Shown here in pieces: positions 23,801-35,800 of a stretch of DNA of 64,000 bases. Location: positions 120,742-184,741 of the forward strand of contig NC_051453.1 of assembly GCF_001649575.2 (NCBI RefSeq). The letters run 5' to 3'. Source of the stretch: Kryptolebias marmoratus. Lineage: Eukaryota > Chordata > Actinopteri > Cyprinodontiformes > Rivulidae. How positions within the stretch are numbered: the first letter of the stretch is position 1; each line of letters opens with the position of its first letter. The position numbers were made by a program, and so were the translations under genes. The notes under the pieces were generated by a model. The model was not told the DNA's origin, did no database searches, and was given only the letters and a program-made list of their open reading frames with translations.

Positions 23801-26800
23801 ATATGATCTACATTTGATTTGTATTGTCTTGTTGCAGAAACTGTGGCTGCTTAAATTGCACTGCTCTCTTTTTTCCCCCAACACAAAACATGAAATTTAG
23901 TCTGATGGAGGAGCTAAGTATAATTCTTACTGCTGTCAGTAAAGTGCTATAGAGTCTATAGACAGAAAGCAGTAAAGTGTCCCCAGGCACTTTGGGTGTA
24001 GGATTCCATACAAGCAAGTCTTCGCTGAAAAGCCTTTATCAACAGCGTATCATGTATATATTTATCCCTAAGTCATTACCATGGCAGCACAAGTAGAAAG
24101 GTTAATGGGTATCCTAATTATTTGCAAATAACAATAGAGATGGTTTTCCTGAAGATCTGATGTCTGCTATCGGCTCTGTGAGCTGCTGGAGAAAATGTGT
24201 ATTGTTGTCAGTTCGTAGGTGGTGTGCATGTAGAGCCACATGCACGCACGGAAAAAACACGAGGCACAAACATTACAAAACACTGCAATACAACGCAATT
24301 TGTGGTAAAGCAAACCTTCACAGGGTAGCTTATGTTCCGTACCGTTGTTTAGACGCAATTAGTTTTGCTTACAAATATTTTGGAACAGAAGGTACCACTT
24401 ATTTTTATTTTTCTTCTTCTTGCAAAGTTGATATCTTATTTTGGGGATTTAACCTCTTCAATTTAGACCCACCAGAAGGTTCATTTCAGCCTTGTTCAGA
24501 TCATCAAATTCTCAGATTTACAAAGACCTTTTAGTCAAAACTGCACAATGCTGGATTTTTGTTTTTACTTAAAGAAGTCATTTAGTCTGTTATTAATGAG
24601 AACAAACAGCTACACACTAAAAACTGCTGGATTGTTCTTATAACTCACTTGGTTGGATAAAGCTGACCGTTCACAGGTTTGGGTTGGTTTGAGCAAATAT
24701 TGGAGTTGGAGATGAGTTTAATGAGTTTAATTTAATTAGAAGTTGAACAAACCTCTGATTTAGGATGTAATAAATAAAGAAAAGACTGTAAAAATGACTT
24801 GGATTAATACGTTTAAACTGCTTAGCTTTATTAATAACTTTAGCTTGCACTAGACAGTAAGTTTGGGTTCCTAAAAACGTATTAATAGCGTGTAGCGCCA
24901 GCTAGCTAACACCAACCCACGCTGTAGTTATCTAATAAGGCAGATTATTGATTATTTTTTCTAACTCTAGAAAACTCAGCCAAAATGAGCTAAAACCATC
25001 ACAGGTTGAACAAACACAACCCAGCTCTGGGTTACCGGTAATACAATAAATGGTTTTTACTTGTTTCTTAAAACACAGATTTAAGGATTTCAGGATTAAG
25101 GGGACATTTTTTGTTAAACATGAACTTTTAGGGTACAAAGCTTCCTGTTATTTGTCATGTTTTTGACTAAAGATGACTCCTTGGTATCGTTGTCATGTCT
25201 GTGTATTTTGCTGTGTTGCTAGGGGCCCTGTCGGCGGGAGATTGACAGCATCCTGAACAGTTTAAAGATCAACAATGTGCTTAACCCAAGAGGCTTCCGC
25301 ATACCCAACTGTGACAGAAAGGGCTTCTACAAGAAAAAACAGGTGAATGGCTCTCCCTGCTGTTTCATCTTTCCCTTTTCTTTTACACACACACACACAG
25401 ACAGATACACACCTGCGGACATAGACCCACCGCATGCCTGAACACTTCCAAAGAATCTTCAAAGACTCATCCCAACCACCCACACACGTACAATCCCCTT
25501 TTTTCACCGCTCAGGTTGCCTTGACAGCCACATCAACACTATATTATCAGAAAGGCTAATAACCATGTATTACTGTGGTAAATGCACTGCAGCCGCCTGA
25601 CTCATGCCTCACAGGAAATGAAGTCGGTCAGGTGTGTTTGTGGGTGTGCGTTGTGGGAGAGTGTGGGGGGCAGGGATGTAAGAATGTGGTCTGGGTGTGT
25701 GTGTGGCACGGTAGATGTGGCAGCAGGGGAGTGCATGTATGGCGCTTGTTTGATGGCGGTAGTTTTGGTGGGGGTGCTGTTGGTGAAGTAAAGAAAACAA
25801 ACAGGGCCGTCACTGGTTTAGATTTTTTTGTCCGCGGTGCAGCAGACCGAGGCCACCCATGGCCTGCTCGCTCGAAGGGAAGGAGGAAGAAAGAGAGGGA
25901 GGAACAAGGCGGCTGAAACTTGTATCTGGATGGGTGCGATGAAATCAAGGAGGGGCAAAACGGGGAAAAAGGTGGCGGCTGAAAAGCAGGTGGGGCATTG
26001 CTGATACACAAACCGTGTCAAATAAATACCAGCACCCAAATTTATGAGGCTGGGAGTCTGGTCGGAGGGATTCCAGAAAGTCCATTCTGAGAAAAGTGTG
26101 AGTCACCAAAAACCCCCCCTTAAGAGCCATGAGTCACCGTTCGACCCAAGCCATAACACACACCAGCACTTATCCCACTATTTCCCAAACCTTTAAAGAC
26201 AAACTCTTCCTTGTTTCAGGCAGGAAAGTGTCCATTTTGGTCTGAGGATGTTCGAGTGCGAGTCCCGCTGTGTGCCAGCTCTCGTCGCCCTTTTCTCAGA
26301 GTTTGGGGGCGGGTGGGTGGAAGGGATGCGAGGGGAGGGGTGGTGGTGGTGGGGGGGGGTGTTAAATCCATCCGAGGGGATGTGCCTTCACGGTGTGTTG
26401 CAGAGATTTATGACCGGAAACACAGTGAAGAGGAGACCGTGTGAACCGTCTAGGGTGACAATGCTGTGAAAAGAAGGGAGAGCGAGAGAGGGGGGGAGGG
26501 ATGGGTGAGGGGCTGTACACATGATGTACTGTACTGCTTCTGTATCTTAAAATCTGTTAACATAAAAGAAAGGCAGCTGGTTTCATCTTTCCTTTAGACT
26601 TTACCAAGAAAACGAAAGAGGGGAATCAACAGCTTCCAGGAATGATGGATCACCAGGAACTGAAGGGATAATTGGAAAATACCTTTTGTGTAGTCTTGTT
26701 TGCTTTTTTTAATCTGCTTTTAAGTGAATTCAGGGCAAGGATAAGGCTAACAACGAACCACGTAATCCTTTCACACAGGAGAACGAAAGTTGCCTAGTTG

Positions 26801-29800
26801 CATCTTAGTGTTGTAGTCTTTTTTTTAATTGAAAATACAAGTAGAAATGACAAATCCTAGAAAAAGAAATACTTTTTGAAGTTTTTCCACAATGACTGGA
26901 GATGTTTTTTCTTGACTTTAAAACAGTTGATGCACATTAAGGAGCACAAAAACACCCAGTTTGAAAAAAAAAATGGACTTAGAAAGCCTTTATTGAGCTG
27001 TTTCCCCTTTTTTTTTTGAGAAAATGCATCATCAATAATTGCTAAAAGGAAAAAAAAACTAGGCCAAAATGACAAAAATCTCATGACTTATCTCTAAATC
27101 AAATTAATTATATAGTTTTTTTTTCAAACTAGAACATTTCTGTGTAGGGTGCCAACGCAGCTGCCAACATAATGTCAAAATTAAGAAAAAAAAAAAAGCC
27201 TAAATTTGTTGAACTGTATTTAAAATGGGTAAAAAGAGCCAAGATCAAAAGAAAGCTGCTGTGTGGTCACCATGGTAACCACACCCCTGTGTCTGTCACT
27301 CCCTGACTGCCAGGTTAATGACAGGCCAACAGAAACGTCTTCTAACAAACAGTCACTGTGCAAAAATTACAAGCCGGATCTTAGAAATTCTTTTAACCGC
27401 GAGCGGCAGAAGACTCTGCTAGTCACACGTGAAATTTCATGTTTCTGCTGCATTTTTGTGTGGGAGATATGAAGAGCTGAAAAATCCTTCTCTTCCAGTT
27501 TTGAGGAGAACAAAACTAAGGTCTGTGAAAGCTCGGATGTGCACCGTCTGCACTCTGAGGGGATTTCAACCTGGAGAGACTCACAGCACTAACTCATTGC
27601 TCCTCCTCTTTGGGGGGAAGACTTCCTTAAAGTTACACCCTTCTTCCTCTGCAGCAGCCCTCCGCAGGATCCTTCCACCTTGCTCCTTTCCCTTGCAGCT
27701 CCAGCCCTCCGCGGGCTCCTTAAATTAAAGGCTAATTTAGCAGTTTAAAAACCATTGCTCTGTGCCAGAGTTTCAGACAAATAACTCAGCTCAGGAAAAA
27801 GTCCACAGTTCCTAAAAAGATGCCTGAGTAAAACAACTCCCTAAAGAGGTTTAAGATTTCCTGCAACAACAAAAAATGTAGAAGTGGTGATCCTAATTTT
27901 AAAAATCCTTAGTACATATTATCTGTAAACCTGAATATTTCAAGTAAAAAGAATCCTAAACAGGAAAGAGTAGCAGACATGTCAGTGTGGTTTTCTGTAC
28001 GCTGGTAACACGAGCGTCCTGTAAGAAAAGTCGAGCAGCGAAGTTCTTCCCTCAGCTCCCGTACAGAGAAACCTATTTTTAGCAGCAGTTTTATGAACTG
28101 GCTGCCAGTTCAGGTCATGCATGAACCAACACTGACCCACTCATTACACCCCTCTGAGTCTCACTCTCTCTTTCTCCTATTCATCATTTCACCCACCCAT
28201 CATTACCTCCTTTGTGCCCTGCCTACAGTCAGGCACCAGCCTTTTGTTCTTCCTGCCCGCTCCATCATTCCGCCCACCTGACTTTTCCTTCCTTGTTGGC
28301 CAGGAATCACCCTGCAGAGGGTTGTGAATGAGATGATAGTGTCTGCGTCTCTGTGTAGAGTGGAGTGAAGGAGGATGTGGGCCAGGTGCCTGCATACTCT
28401 TCTGCCTCTTCCCTCACTGGGTGCAGGCCGTGCCAGGCCCATAAGGGCTGACTTATTGAGCGTGACTCAGAAGGATCTGTGTGGAAAAGGCTGCCTAAAG
28501 GGAGACCGTCATGCTTGCCCTTTAAGGGGCGGAGCCTAGACCGCCAGTGAGCAGCTTACAGATCAGGAAGAGCAGAGATGAGAAAGAAGCTGCACCGGAG
28601 TTTACAGTCCTAAGTTTGTGTTGTTTAGTTGCCGTTTACAGTTCGTTTGCCAACTCATTCGACTTGTGTGCGTGAAAATAGAAGTAAGTAACATTGCAAG
28701 TTAAGAATGTAGTTTATTTAGCGGAACGTGCCGTTTTCACTCTTAATTGATGTTTGTTGAGATGCTTGTTCCTGCGAACATTTAATGAGAGCTACCAACG
28801 CGGGTTTCGTGTGTTACGTTATTTAGAAGCAACGTATGGAAAATTATTAATATTGTAGTCAGTCATAATGTAACTGTGACAGAATTTCAGTTAGTTATTT
28901 GGGATTATTTAAATACTGATGTTATATCATTATTCTGTATCTGTTCTAGAAACCACACACACCCAGAGTTCTGTCAAGTAAGGAATAAACAGCAAATTCA
29001 AGTTAATTGAACACCCGGGAGTGAGACTGCTTTATTTGGAGTTCTAACCGGACTCATCACAGTGATCTGAACCTTCCAACCAGCATAAAACCAGTCCCTA
29101 TTTTTTAATGGTCCTTCGAGCCGGATTAGCAGATTGCTGTTTTAGGATAACAGTAATGGACTCGCGACAGAAACGGCGAACATCGATGCCTTCCTACCTA
29201 TCAGATTATGACCTAAGTGGACTCGGGGCTCAGAGTAAATTATGGACAGCAGTTCCAGCTGCATTGGGAGTATCAGCAGAGCCAACAACACCGGAGCGTC
29301 CAACCATAAGATCTCCATCACCACCACTTAGTCAGAGCTTCGACATGGCGAATTTGAGGGATGATGAGGAACAAGAGCAGGAGCTTAGTCAGTCTATGGA
29401 CCAGGCCACCGGAGAGCAGCGGACCCACCAAGTTCCTGAGTTTAATGCTGCTCTCGACGAGATACGCCAAGAGAACGCTGAGCTCCGTAAACAGTTCCAG
29501 AGTCTGATGGTTGCTTTACAGCCCAAGCCAGCAGCCCACCAGCCTTTATTCCCGCCTCCACCACCTCAAGGTGTATACAGTGGCGGTGGATATGGACACT
29601 ATCAACTCCCAACCAACACCCCAGCATACCAGCAGCTACAATATCCGACACTCAGCCCCCAAGGAAACCTACCTCAAGATCTTGGTCCTCACAGAGTTTC
29701 CCAGCACTATAGTGGTCTGTCTTGTAACCCGTACTACGCCGTCACACCACAACAGCGTGCACCTTCTTATGCAGGGACAGATCCCTCATTTCTCCAGACA

Positions 29801-32800
29801 CCCTGTTTTAATGAGCCACAGAGAGAGACCACATACCGGGGGCCGAAGCCCACCATCCCCAGTTTTACATCACCAGACCCCAGAGAGTTTGCACGAATGA
29901 AGATTGCCTTAGAGAATCTATTACCAGCTGATGCCACGGAAAGATACAAGTACCAGATCCTTACAGACCACCTTAGGTGTGAAGAAGCTTCACTTGTGGC
30001 AGACTCGTATTGCAACTCCAGGCAACCTTACACAGATACAATGCTGGCTCTCACCAAGATGTATGGACAGCCCCACAAACTTGCGGTGCAACGGATTGCA
30101 GAGTTAATGGATGGGCCAAACATACGCAGCGGTGATGTGAAAGGCTTTCGTCTGTTTGCCCTCAACGTGCGCTCATTAGTAGGCATGTTAGAACAGCTGG
30201 GGCAAAGAGGACAAGTCGAGTTAGTTTGTGGCTCTCATGTTTCAAGGCTCGTAAGTAAACTTCCTTATGACCTCAACGCCAGCTTTAAGAGGTTTATCCA
30301 CCCCCTAAGACTGGCCATTCCCACCCTCGTTGACTTTGCTGATTGGCTAGAATACGAGCTAGAAGTCCAGGACGATGGCATGAAGCCTCCCAAACGAGAG
30401 GAGTTGTTTAATAAGAAGCCTGACACCAAACGCACTCCTAAACCTCCAGGTAAGACTGCTACTATCCTCCTGGGCACTGAGAAGGTTTTAAGATCAAGCA
30501 GTGTGGCAGCCCCATCTGCCTTTGAACAGCCAGCCAACAAATCTAAACGCGAAGATAAGGTAACGGCCTACTGTCCCTACTGTGATAATGACAAGCACTT
30601 CCTGAACAACTGTTCTAACTTTAAGAACCTGACCAAAGAACAGAAGGTGACATGGATTAAAACGAATAATAAATGTTGGCGTTGTGGACGTAATCACCAA
30701 GCTGCAAAGTGTACACTTAAAGCTCCCTGCAAGACCTGTGGTAGGAGACATCTGCTTGTGCTGCACGAGGTGAATGAGAGAGTAGAGGAAGGACCAGCAC
30801 CAGAACCACCTTCGGTAGAAAGCTGTCTCGTTAATACTGCCAACAAAGTCAGGTACGTTGACCGTCCGGTCTACAACTGTAAGGTACTACTGAAAATCAG
30901 TAAGGTACTCCTGAGGAATGGTGACAAATCTCTCGAGACGTATGCTGTCTTAGACGACGGATCTGAGCGGACAATACTGCTCCAGTCCGCTGCCAAACTG
31001 TTGGGCCTTAAGGGAAGTAAAGAGGTGTTAGATCTCCGTACAGTCAGACAGGAAGTGGAGAAGCTCCACGGGGCGGCCGTGTCTTTCACCATTTCTCCAG
31101 CAGCCAATCCTGACAAAACGTACAATATTCAGAATGCCTTTACAGCTGAGCAACTGAGTTTAGCAGAACATTCCCATCCAGTTGCCTCACTCCAGCAGAA
31201 GTATAAGCATCTGTCAGGTTTGCCACTCCCTCCTCTAAACCGAGTCCATCCCATGTTGCTGATTGGCGCTGACTGTACACACCTCATTACACCTATTGAG
31301 CCAGTCAGACTAGGACCACCCGGTGGGCCAGCAGCCGTGAAGACGCTCCTTGGATGGACACTACAGGGCCCAGCTCAAACCATTGAGTCCATCACGAATG
31401 TAAGTCACTGTCTCTTCACATCTACACCATCCCCCGCAGAGCTGTTCTCATGTGTAGAGAAGTTATGGCAGATGGATGTGCTCCCTTACCGCAGTGAGAA
31501 GTTAGCGGTTAGGTCACGACAAGACCAAGAGGCAGTCAGACTCCTGCAAGAACAGACAGTGAGAGTCAATGTCAGTGGTGTTGAGCGTTATGCCACACCC
31601 CTTCTTCGAGTTAAAAATATGCCTCCCTTGAAAGCCACTCCAGAAGCAGTGTTGCCCCTCCTGAGAGGTATAGAGAAGCGCCTAGCCAAATCACCAGGGC
31701 AAGCTGCGGCCTATCAGCGGGAGATCGAGAAGCTCGTTGAAGCTGGCTATGTCGTGAAGTTGGGGGACCACCAATTGAAGACCAGTGTTGAAGCTTGGTA
31801 TATACCCCATCATATGGTTCAACATAATGGGAAGAATCGGGTAGTGTTCAACTGCTCATTTCAGTACCAAGGCTACAACCTGAATCAACTCCTTCTACCA
31901 GGTCCCACTCTTGGCCCTGCGTTGCTACCAGTGTTACTACGCTTCAGGGAGCATGCTGTGGCCTTCAGCAGCGATATCCGTGGCATGTTCCACCAGGTGA
32001 GGCTCCTACCTAAAGATCGACCCCTGCTGCGGTTCTTATGGCGGGACATGAAGCGAGACAATCCCCCTGATGTTTATGAGTGGCAGGTACTTCCCTTTGG
32101 AACCACTTGCAGTCCTTGTTGTGCAACGTTTGCATTGCAGAAACACGTCACAGACCACAGCCAACCAGAAGATGACGTGTGTGTTGCTATCAACAAGTCG
32201 TTCTACGTGGACAACTGTTTACAGAGTCTCCCATGTCCAGTAGCCGCCAAGGCACTCGTGGACAAACTGCACCATCTTCTGGCGGGCGGGGGATTCGAGC
32301 TAAGGCAGTGGGCGAGTAACAATCCCAATGTCATTCACCATCTTCCTCCAGACACCAAGTCAACTAGCTGTGAGTTGTGGCTCAATCAAGATCAGTCTGA
32401 TATCCAAGAGCCAGCCCTCGGACTTCACTGGAATTGTAAGTCTGATACCCTCACTTACAAACACAGACACATCGATTGCTCAGTGGCTACTATGAGGAAC
32501 ATCTATAGAGTTTTAGCTAGCCAGTATGACCCTCTTGGCTACATAGTTCCTTATACCACCCGAGCCAAAGTTATTGTGCGCCACCTATGGGAGAAAAGGA
32601 GGGACTGGGATGACCCACAACTCCCTGAGGAGCTCCTGCAGAAGTGGTACGCATGGGAAGCAGAGCTGGCACAGCTGCATAAGATCACCCTACCAAGGTG
32701 CTACACTAGTCCTGGTCTGGACCAACCCAATTGTAAGAGAGACATCCATGTGTTCTGTGATGCGTCTGAACAGGCATATGGATCAGTGGCCTATCTGAGG

Positions 32801-35800
32801 ACAGAGAGTCCAGAGGGAGAAGTTGAGGTAGCTTTCCTTGCAGCTCGGTCTCGTGTTTCCCCAAAAAAGCAACAATCCATTCCTCGGTTAGAGTTGTGCG
32901 CTGCTCTAACAGGTGCCCAGCTCTACAAGGTCATCAGCACTGAGTTGACCCTTCCCATTCGCAGCTGCATCTTTTGGTCTGATTCGGCCACAGTTCTAAC
33001 CTGGTTGGGTTCAGACTCCTGCAGATACAAGGTCTTCGTAGGCACTCGTGTAGCGGAGATACAAAAACTGACAGAAGCTGCCACATGGAGGTATGTGCCA
33101 TCACGAGATAACCCAGCAGACGACATCACTCGTGGCCTCACTATCCAAGACATCAGTACAGGTAGTAGATGGACAGATGGACCTGTATTCTTGAAACTAG
33201 CTCCAAGTAACTGGCCTGATCTACCACCCCCACACCAGAGTGAACCTGAAGGTGAGCTGAAGCGACAAGTTGTTTGTCTATCTATGTCCAGCTCTAGTGT
33301 CCCAGATCCACACCAGTACCGGACTTGGGACAACTTCTTAGAAGCCACTGCACATCAGCTTTACGGGGCGGCTGACCCCAACCACCCCCTCACTGCTGAT
33401 TCCTACGCTGCTGCTGAGCTAGAGGCGCTACAACAAGCCCAGAAAGAGTCATTGCTTGAGGAAATCACCCAGTTAAAAGACGGTAAACCCATTTCCAAAT
33501 CTAGTCGCCTTCTTCTACTAGCACCTGAATTTGATGAGAAAACAGGACTCATCAGAGTAGGAGGCCGTTTACGCCGCAATCCTGACCTGACAGTAGAGGA
33601 AGTGCACCCTGTTGTTCTGGACCCCAGACATGCTTTGACCCAACTCATCATACAAGATTATGATTATAAGCTTCAGCATCCCGGGCCAGAAAGGGTGTTT
33701 GCTGAGATCAGAAGGAGATACTGGGTGTTACGTGGGCGTGAAGCAGTACGCCGCCATCAGAGATCCTGTGTTGAGTGCAAGAGGTGGAAGGGACGCCCAA
33801 ATCCACCCAGGATGGCAGACCTCCCTCCAGCCAGACTGCGTCTGTTTAAACCACCATTCTATTCTACAGGTGTGGATTGTTTTGGCCCATACATCATCAA
33901 GATTCGACGCAGTAGCGAGAAAAGGTGGGGAATATTGTTTAAATGCCTAACTACAAGAGCAGTCCACCTTGACCTGATTCCCAGTATGGACACAGATGCG
34001 TTCCTAATGGCTCTGAGACGCTTTATAGCCAGACGTGGGAAACCTAAGGAGATTCTCTGTGACCAGGGTACGAACTTCAGAGGAGGAGAACGTGAGCTGC
34101 AGGAATCATTTCAAGCACTTCATCCCGACCTCAAAGAGCGGCTCGCATACCAGCAAATCAGATTTGCCTTCAATCCTCCTGGATCCCCCCACTTCGGAGG
34201 TTGCTGGGAGCGAGAAATCCGCTCACTAAAGATTGCTCTTCAGGTCATTCTTGGAGCCCAAACTGTCACTGAAGAGGTGTTACACACAGTTTTGATCGAA
34301 ATCGAGGGGATGCTCAATTCAAAACCTCTGGGTTACACTTCATCTGAAGTAGCAGATCCTGACCCCGTCACCCCTAACTACCTTCACATGGGGCGGCGGG
34401 ATGCCTCGTTGCCACAAGTTGTCTATGACGGTCCAGAGATTCTCGGGCGGAGAAGATGGAGGCACAGCCAAAATCTAGCCGACCATTTCTGGCATCATTT
34501 CCTAAAATACTACCTGCCAGGACTCCAAGCCCGTCAAAAATGGCAGACTGAATAGGCCAATCTACAAGTCGGAGATGTGGTCATGATTGTGGACAATCAG
34601 CTTCCGCGGGCCCTTTGGCCTGTGGGTAAAGTATCTCAAGTTTTTCCTGGACCAGACACCCGGATCAGATCAGCTGAAGTAACTGTAAAGGGAAGAACGT
34701 ATGTACGACCAGTTGCAAGACTTGTCAACCTACCTGCCTTGCCTACGGACGATTAATCACCCCCTTTACCTCAGCCTTTTTAGTTATTCGTATTCACAAG
34801 TGAATACGGGGGCGGCTGTGGAAAAGGCTGCCTAAAGGGAGACTGTCATGCTTGCCCTTTAAGGGGCGGAGCCTAGACCGCCAGTGAGCAGCATGCAGAC
34901 CAGGAAGAGCAGAGATGAGAAAGAAGCTGCACCGGAGTTTACAGTCCTAAGTTTGTGTTGTTTAGTTGCTGTTTACAGTTCGTTTGCCAACTCATTCGAC
35001 TTGTGTGCGTGAAAATAGAAGTAAGTAACATTGCAAGTTAAGAATGTAGTTTATTTAGCGGAACGTGCCGTTTTCACTCTTAATTGATGTTTGTTGAGAT
35101 GCTTGTTCCTGCGAACATTTAATGAGAGCTACCAACGCGGGTTTCGTGTGTTACGTTATTTAGAAGCAACGTATGGAAAATTATTAATATTGTAGTCAGT
35201 CATAATGTAACTGTGACAGAATTTCAGTTAGTTATTTGGGATTATTTAAATACTGATGTTATATCATTATTCTGTATCTGTTCTAGAAACCACACACCCA
35301 GAGTTCTGTCAAGTAAGGAATAAACAGCAAATTCAAGTTAATTGAACACCCGGGAGTGAGACTGCTTTATTTGGAGTTCTAACCGGACTCACCACAGTGA
35401 TCTGAACCTTCCAACCAGCATAAAACCAGTCCCTATTTTTTAATCTGTATAAACGTACTCGCTGACCACAATGGCTTTATAATAACTGACCAACCTTCGG
35501 GGACCCAGACAGCTATTTTCACTCTGTCTCTCTGCTTGGTTCTCTTTCCTCTCCGATTTTCTGGTACAGTTTATTTTTCCCAGCGAACATTGCAGAATAT
35601 ACAGAGCAGAGTAATATTTTATCATAATGTTTCTACTGCATCCCCGCCGAGGCTTTAACCTGAGTATATAAAGACATTTTCTCCAGTATACCATCTGAGT
35701 AATACAACCAAGGAATACAGTCATATGACAAGAATTGTTTAGATCCAATTATAGCTGCTGGATTGGTGATGGCGTGAGCAAACTTTCAGTTTTCCTGCAA

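Larger units (their letters stand above)
21209..25222 (+). other. igfbp3: igfbp3 intron 2
   Basis: Phase-0 intron of 4.0 kb with donor GTAAGT and acceptor 'gtgttgctag'. Contains a LINE 3' fragment and another dispersed repeat, listed separately; the rest shows nothing recognisable. Confidence 0.9.
28480..35442 (+). mobile_element. BEL/Pao LTR retrotransposon, nearly full length
   Basis: A 6963-bp element with direct LTRs (28480-29107 and 34817-35442), a primer binding site directly after the left LTR, one long gag-pol frame and a 5-bp target duplication ATCTG. It lies in igfbp3 intron 3 in the same orientation as the gene. The two LTRs differ by 6 substitutions and one 2-bp indel by direct comparison, so the copy is young. 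Domain order (gag, A17-type protease, reverse transcriptase, RNase H, integrase) is diagnostic of BEL/Pao. No env-like gene is present. The only obvious lesion is an in-frame UAG before the last domain. Confidence 0.93.

Noticed and set aside
25575..25916. 113-codon frame in G/T-rich sequence after igfbp3 exon 3
   Set aside because: Low-complexity composition and no domain. It sits inside an intron.
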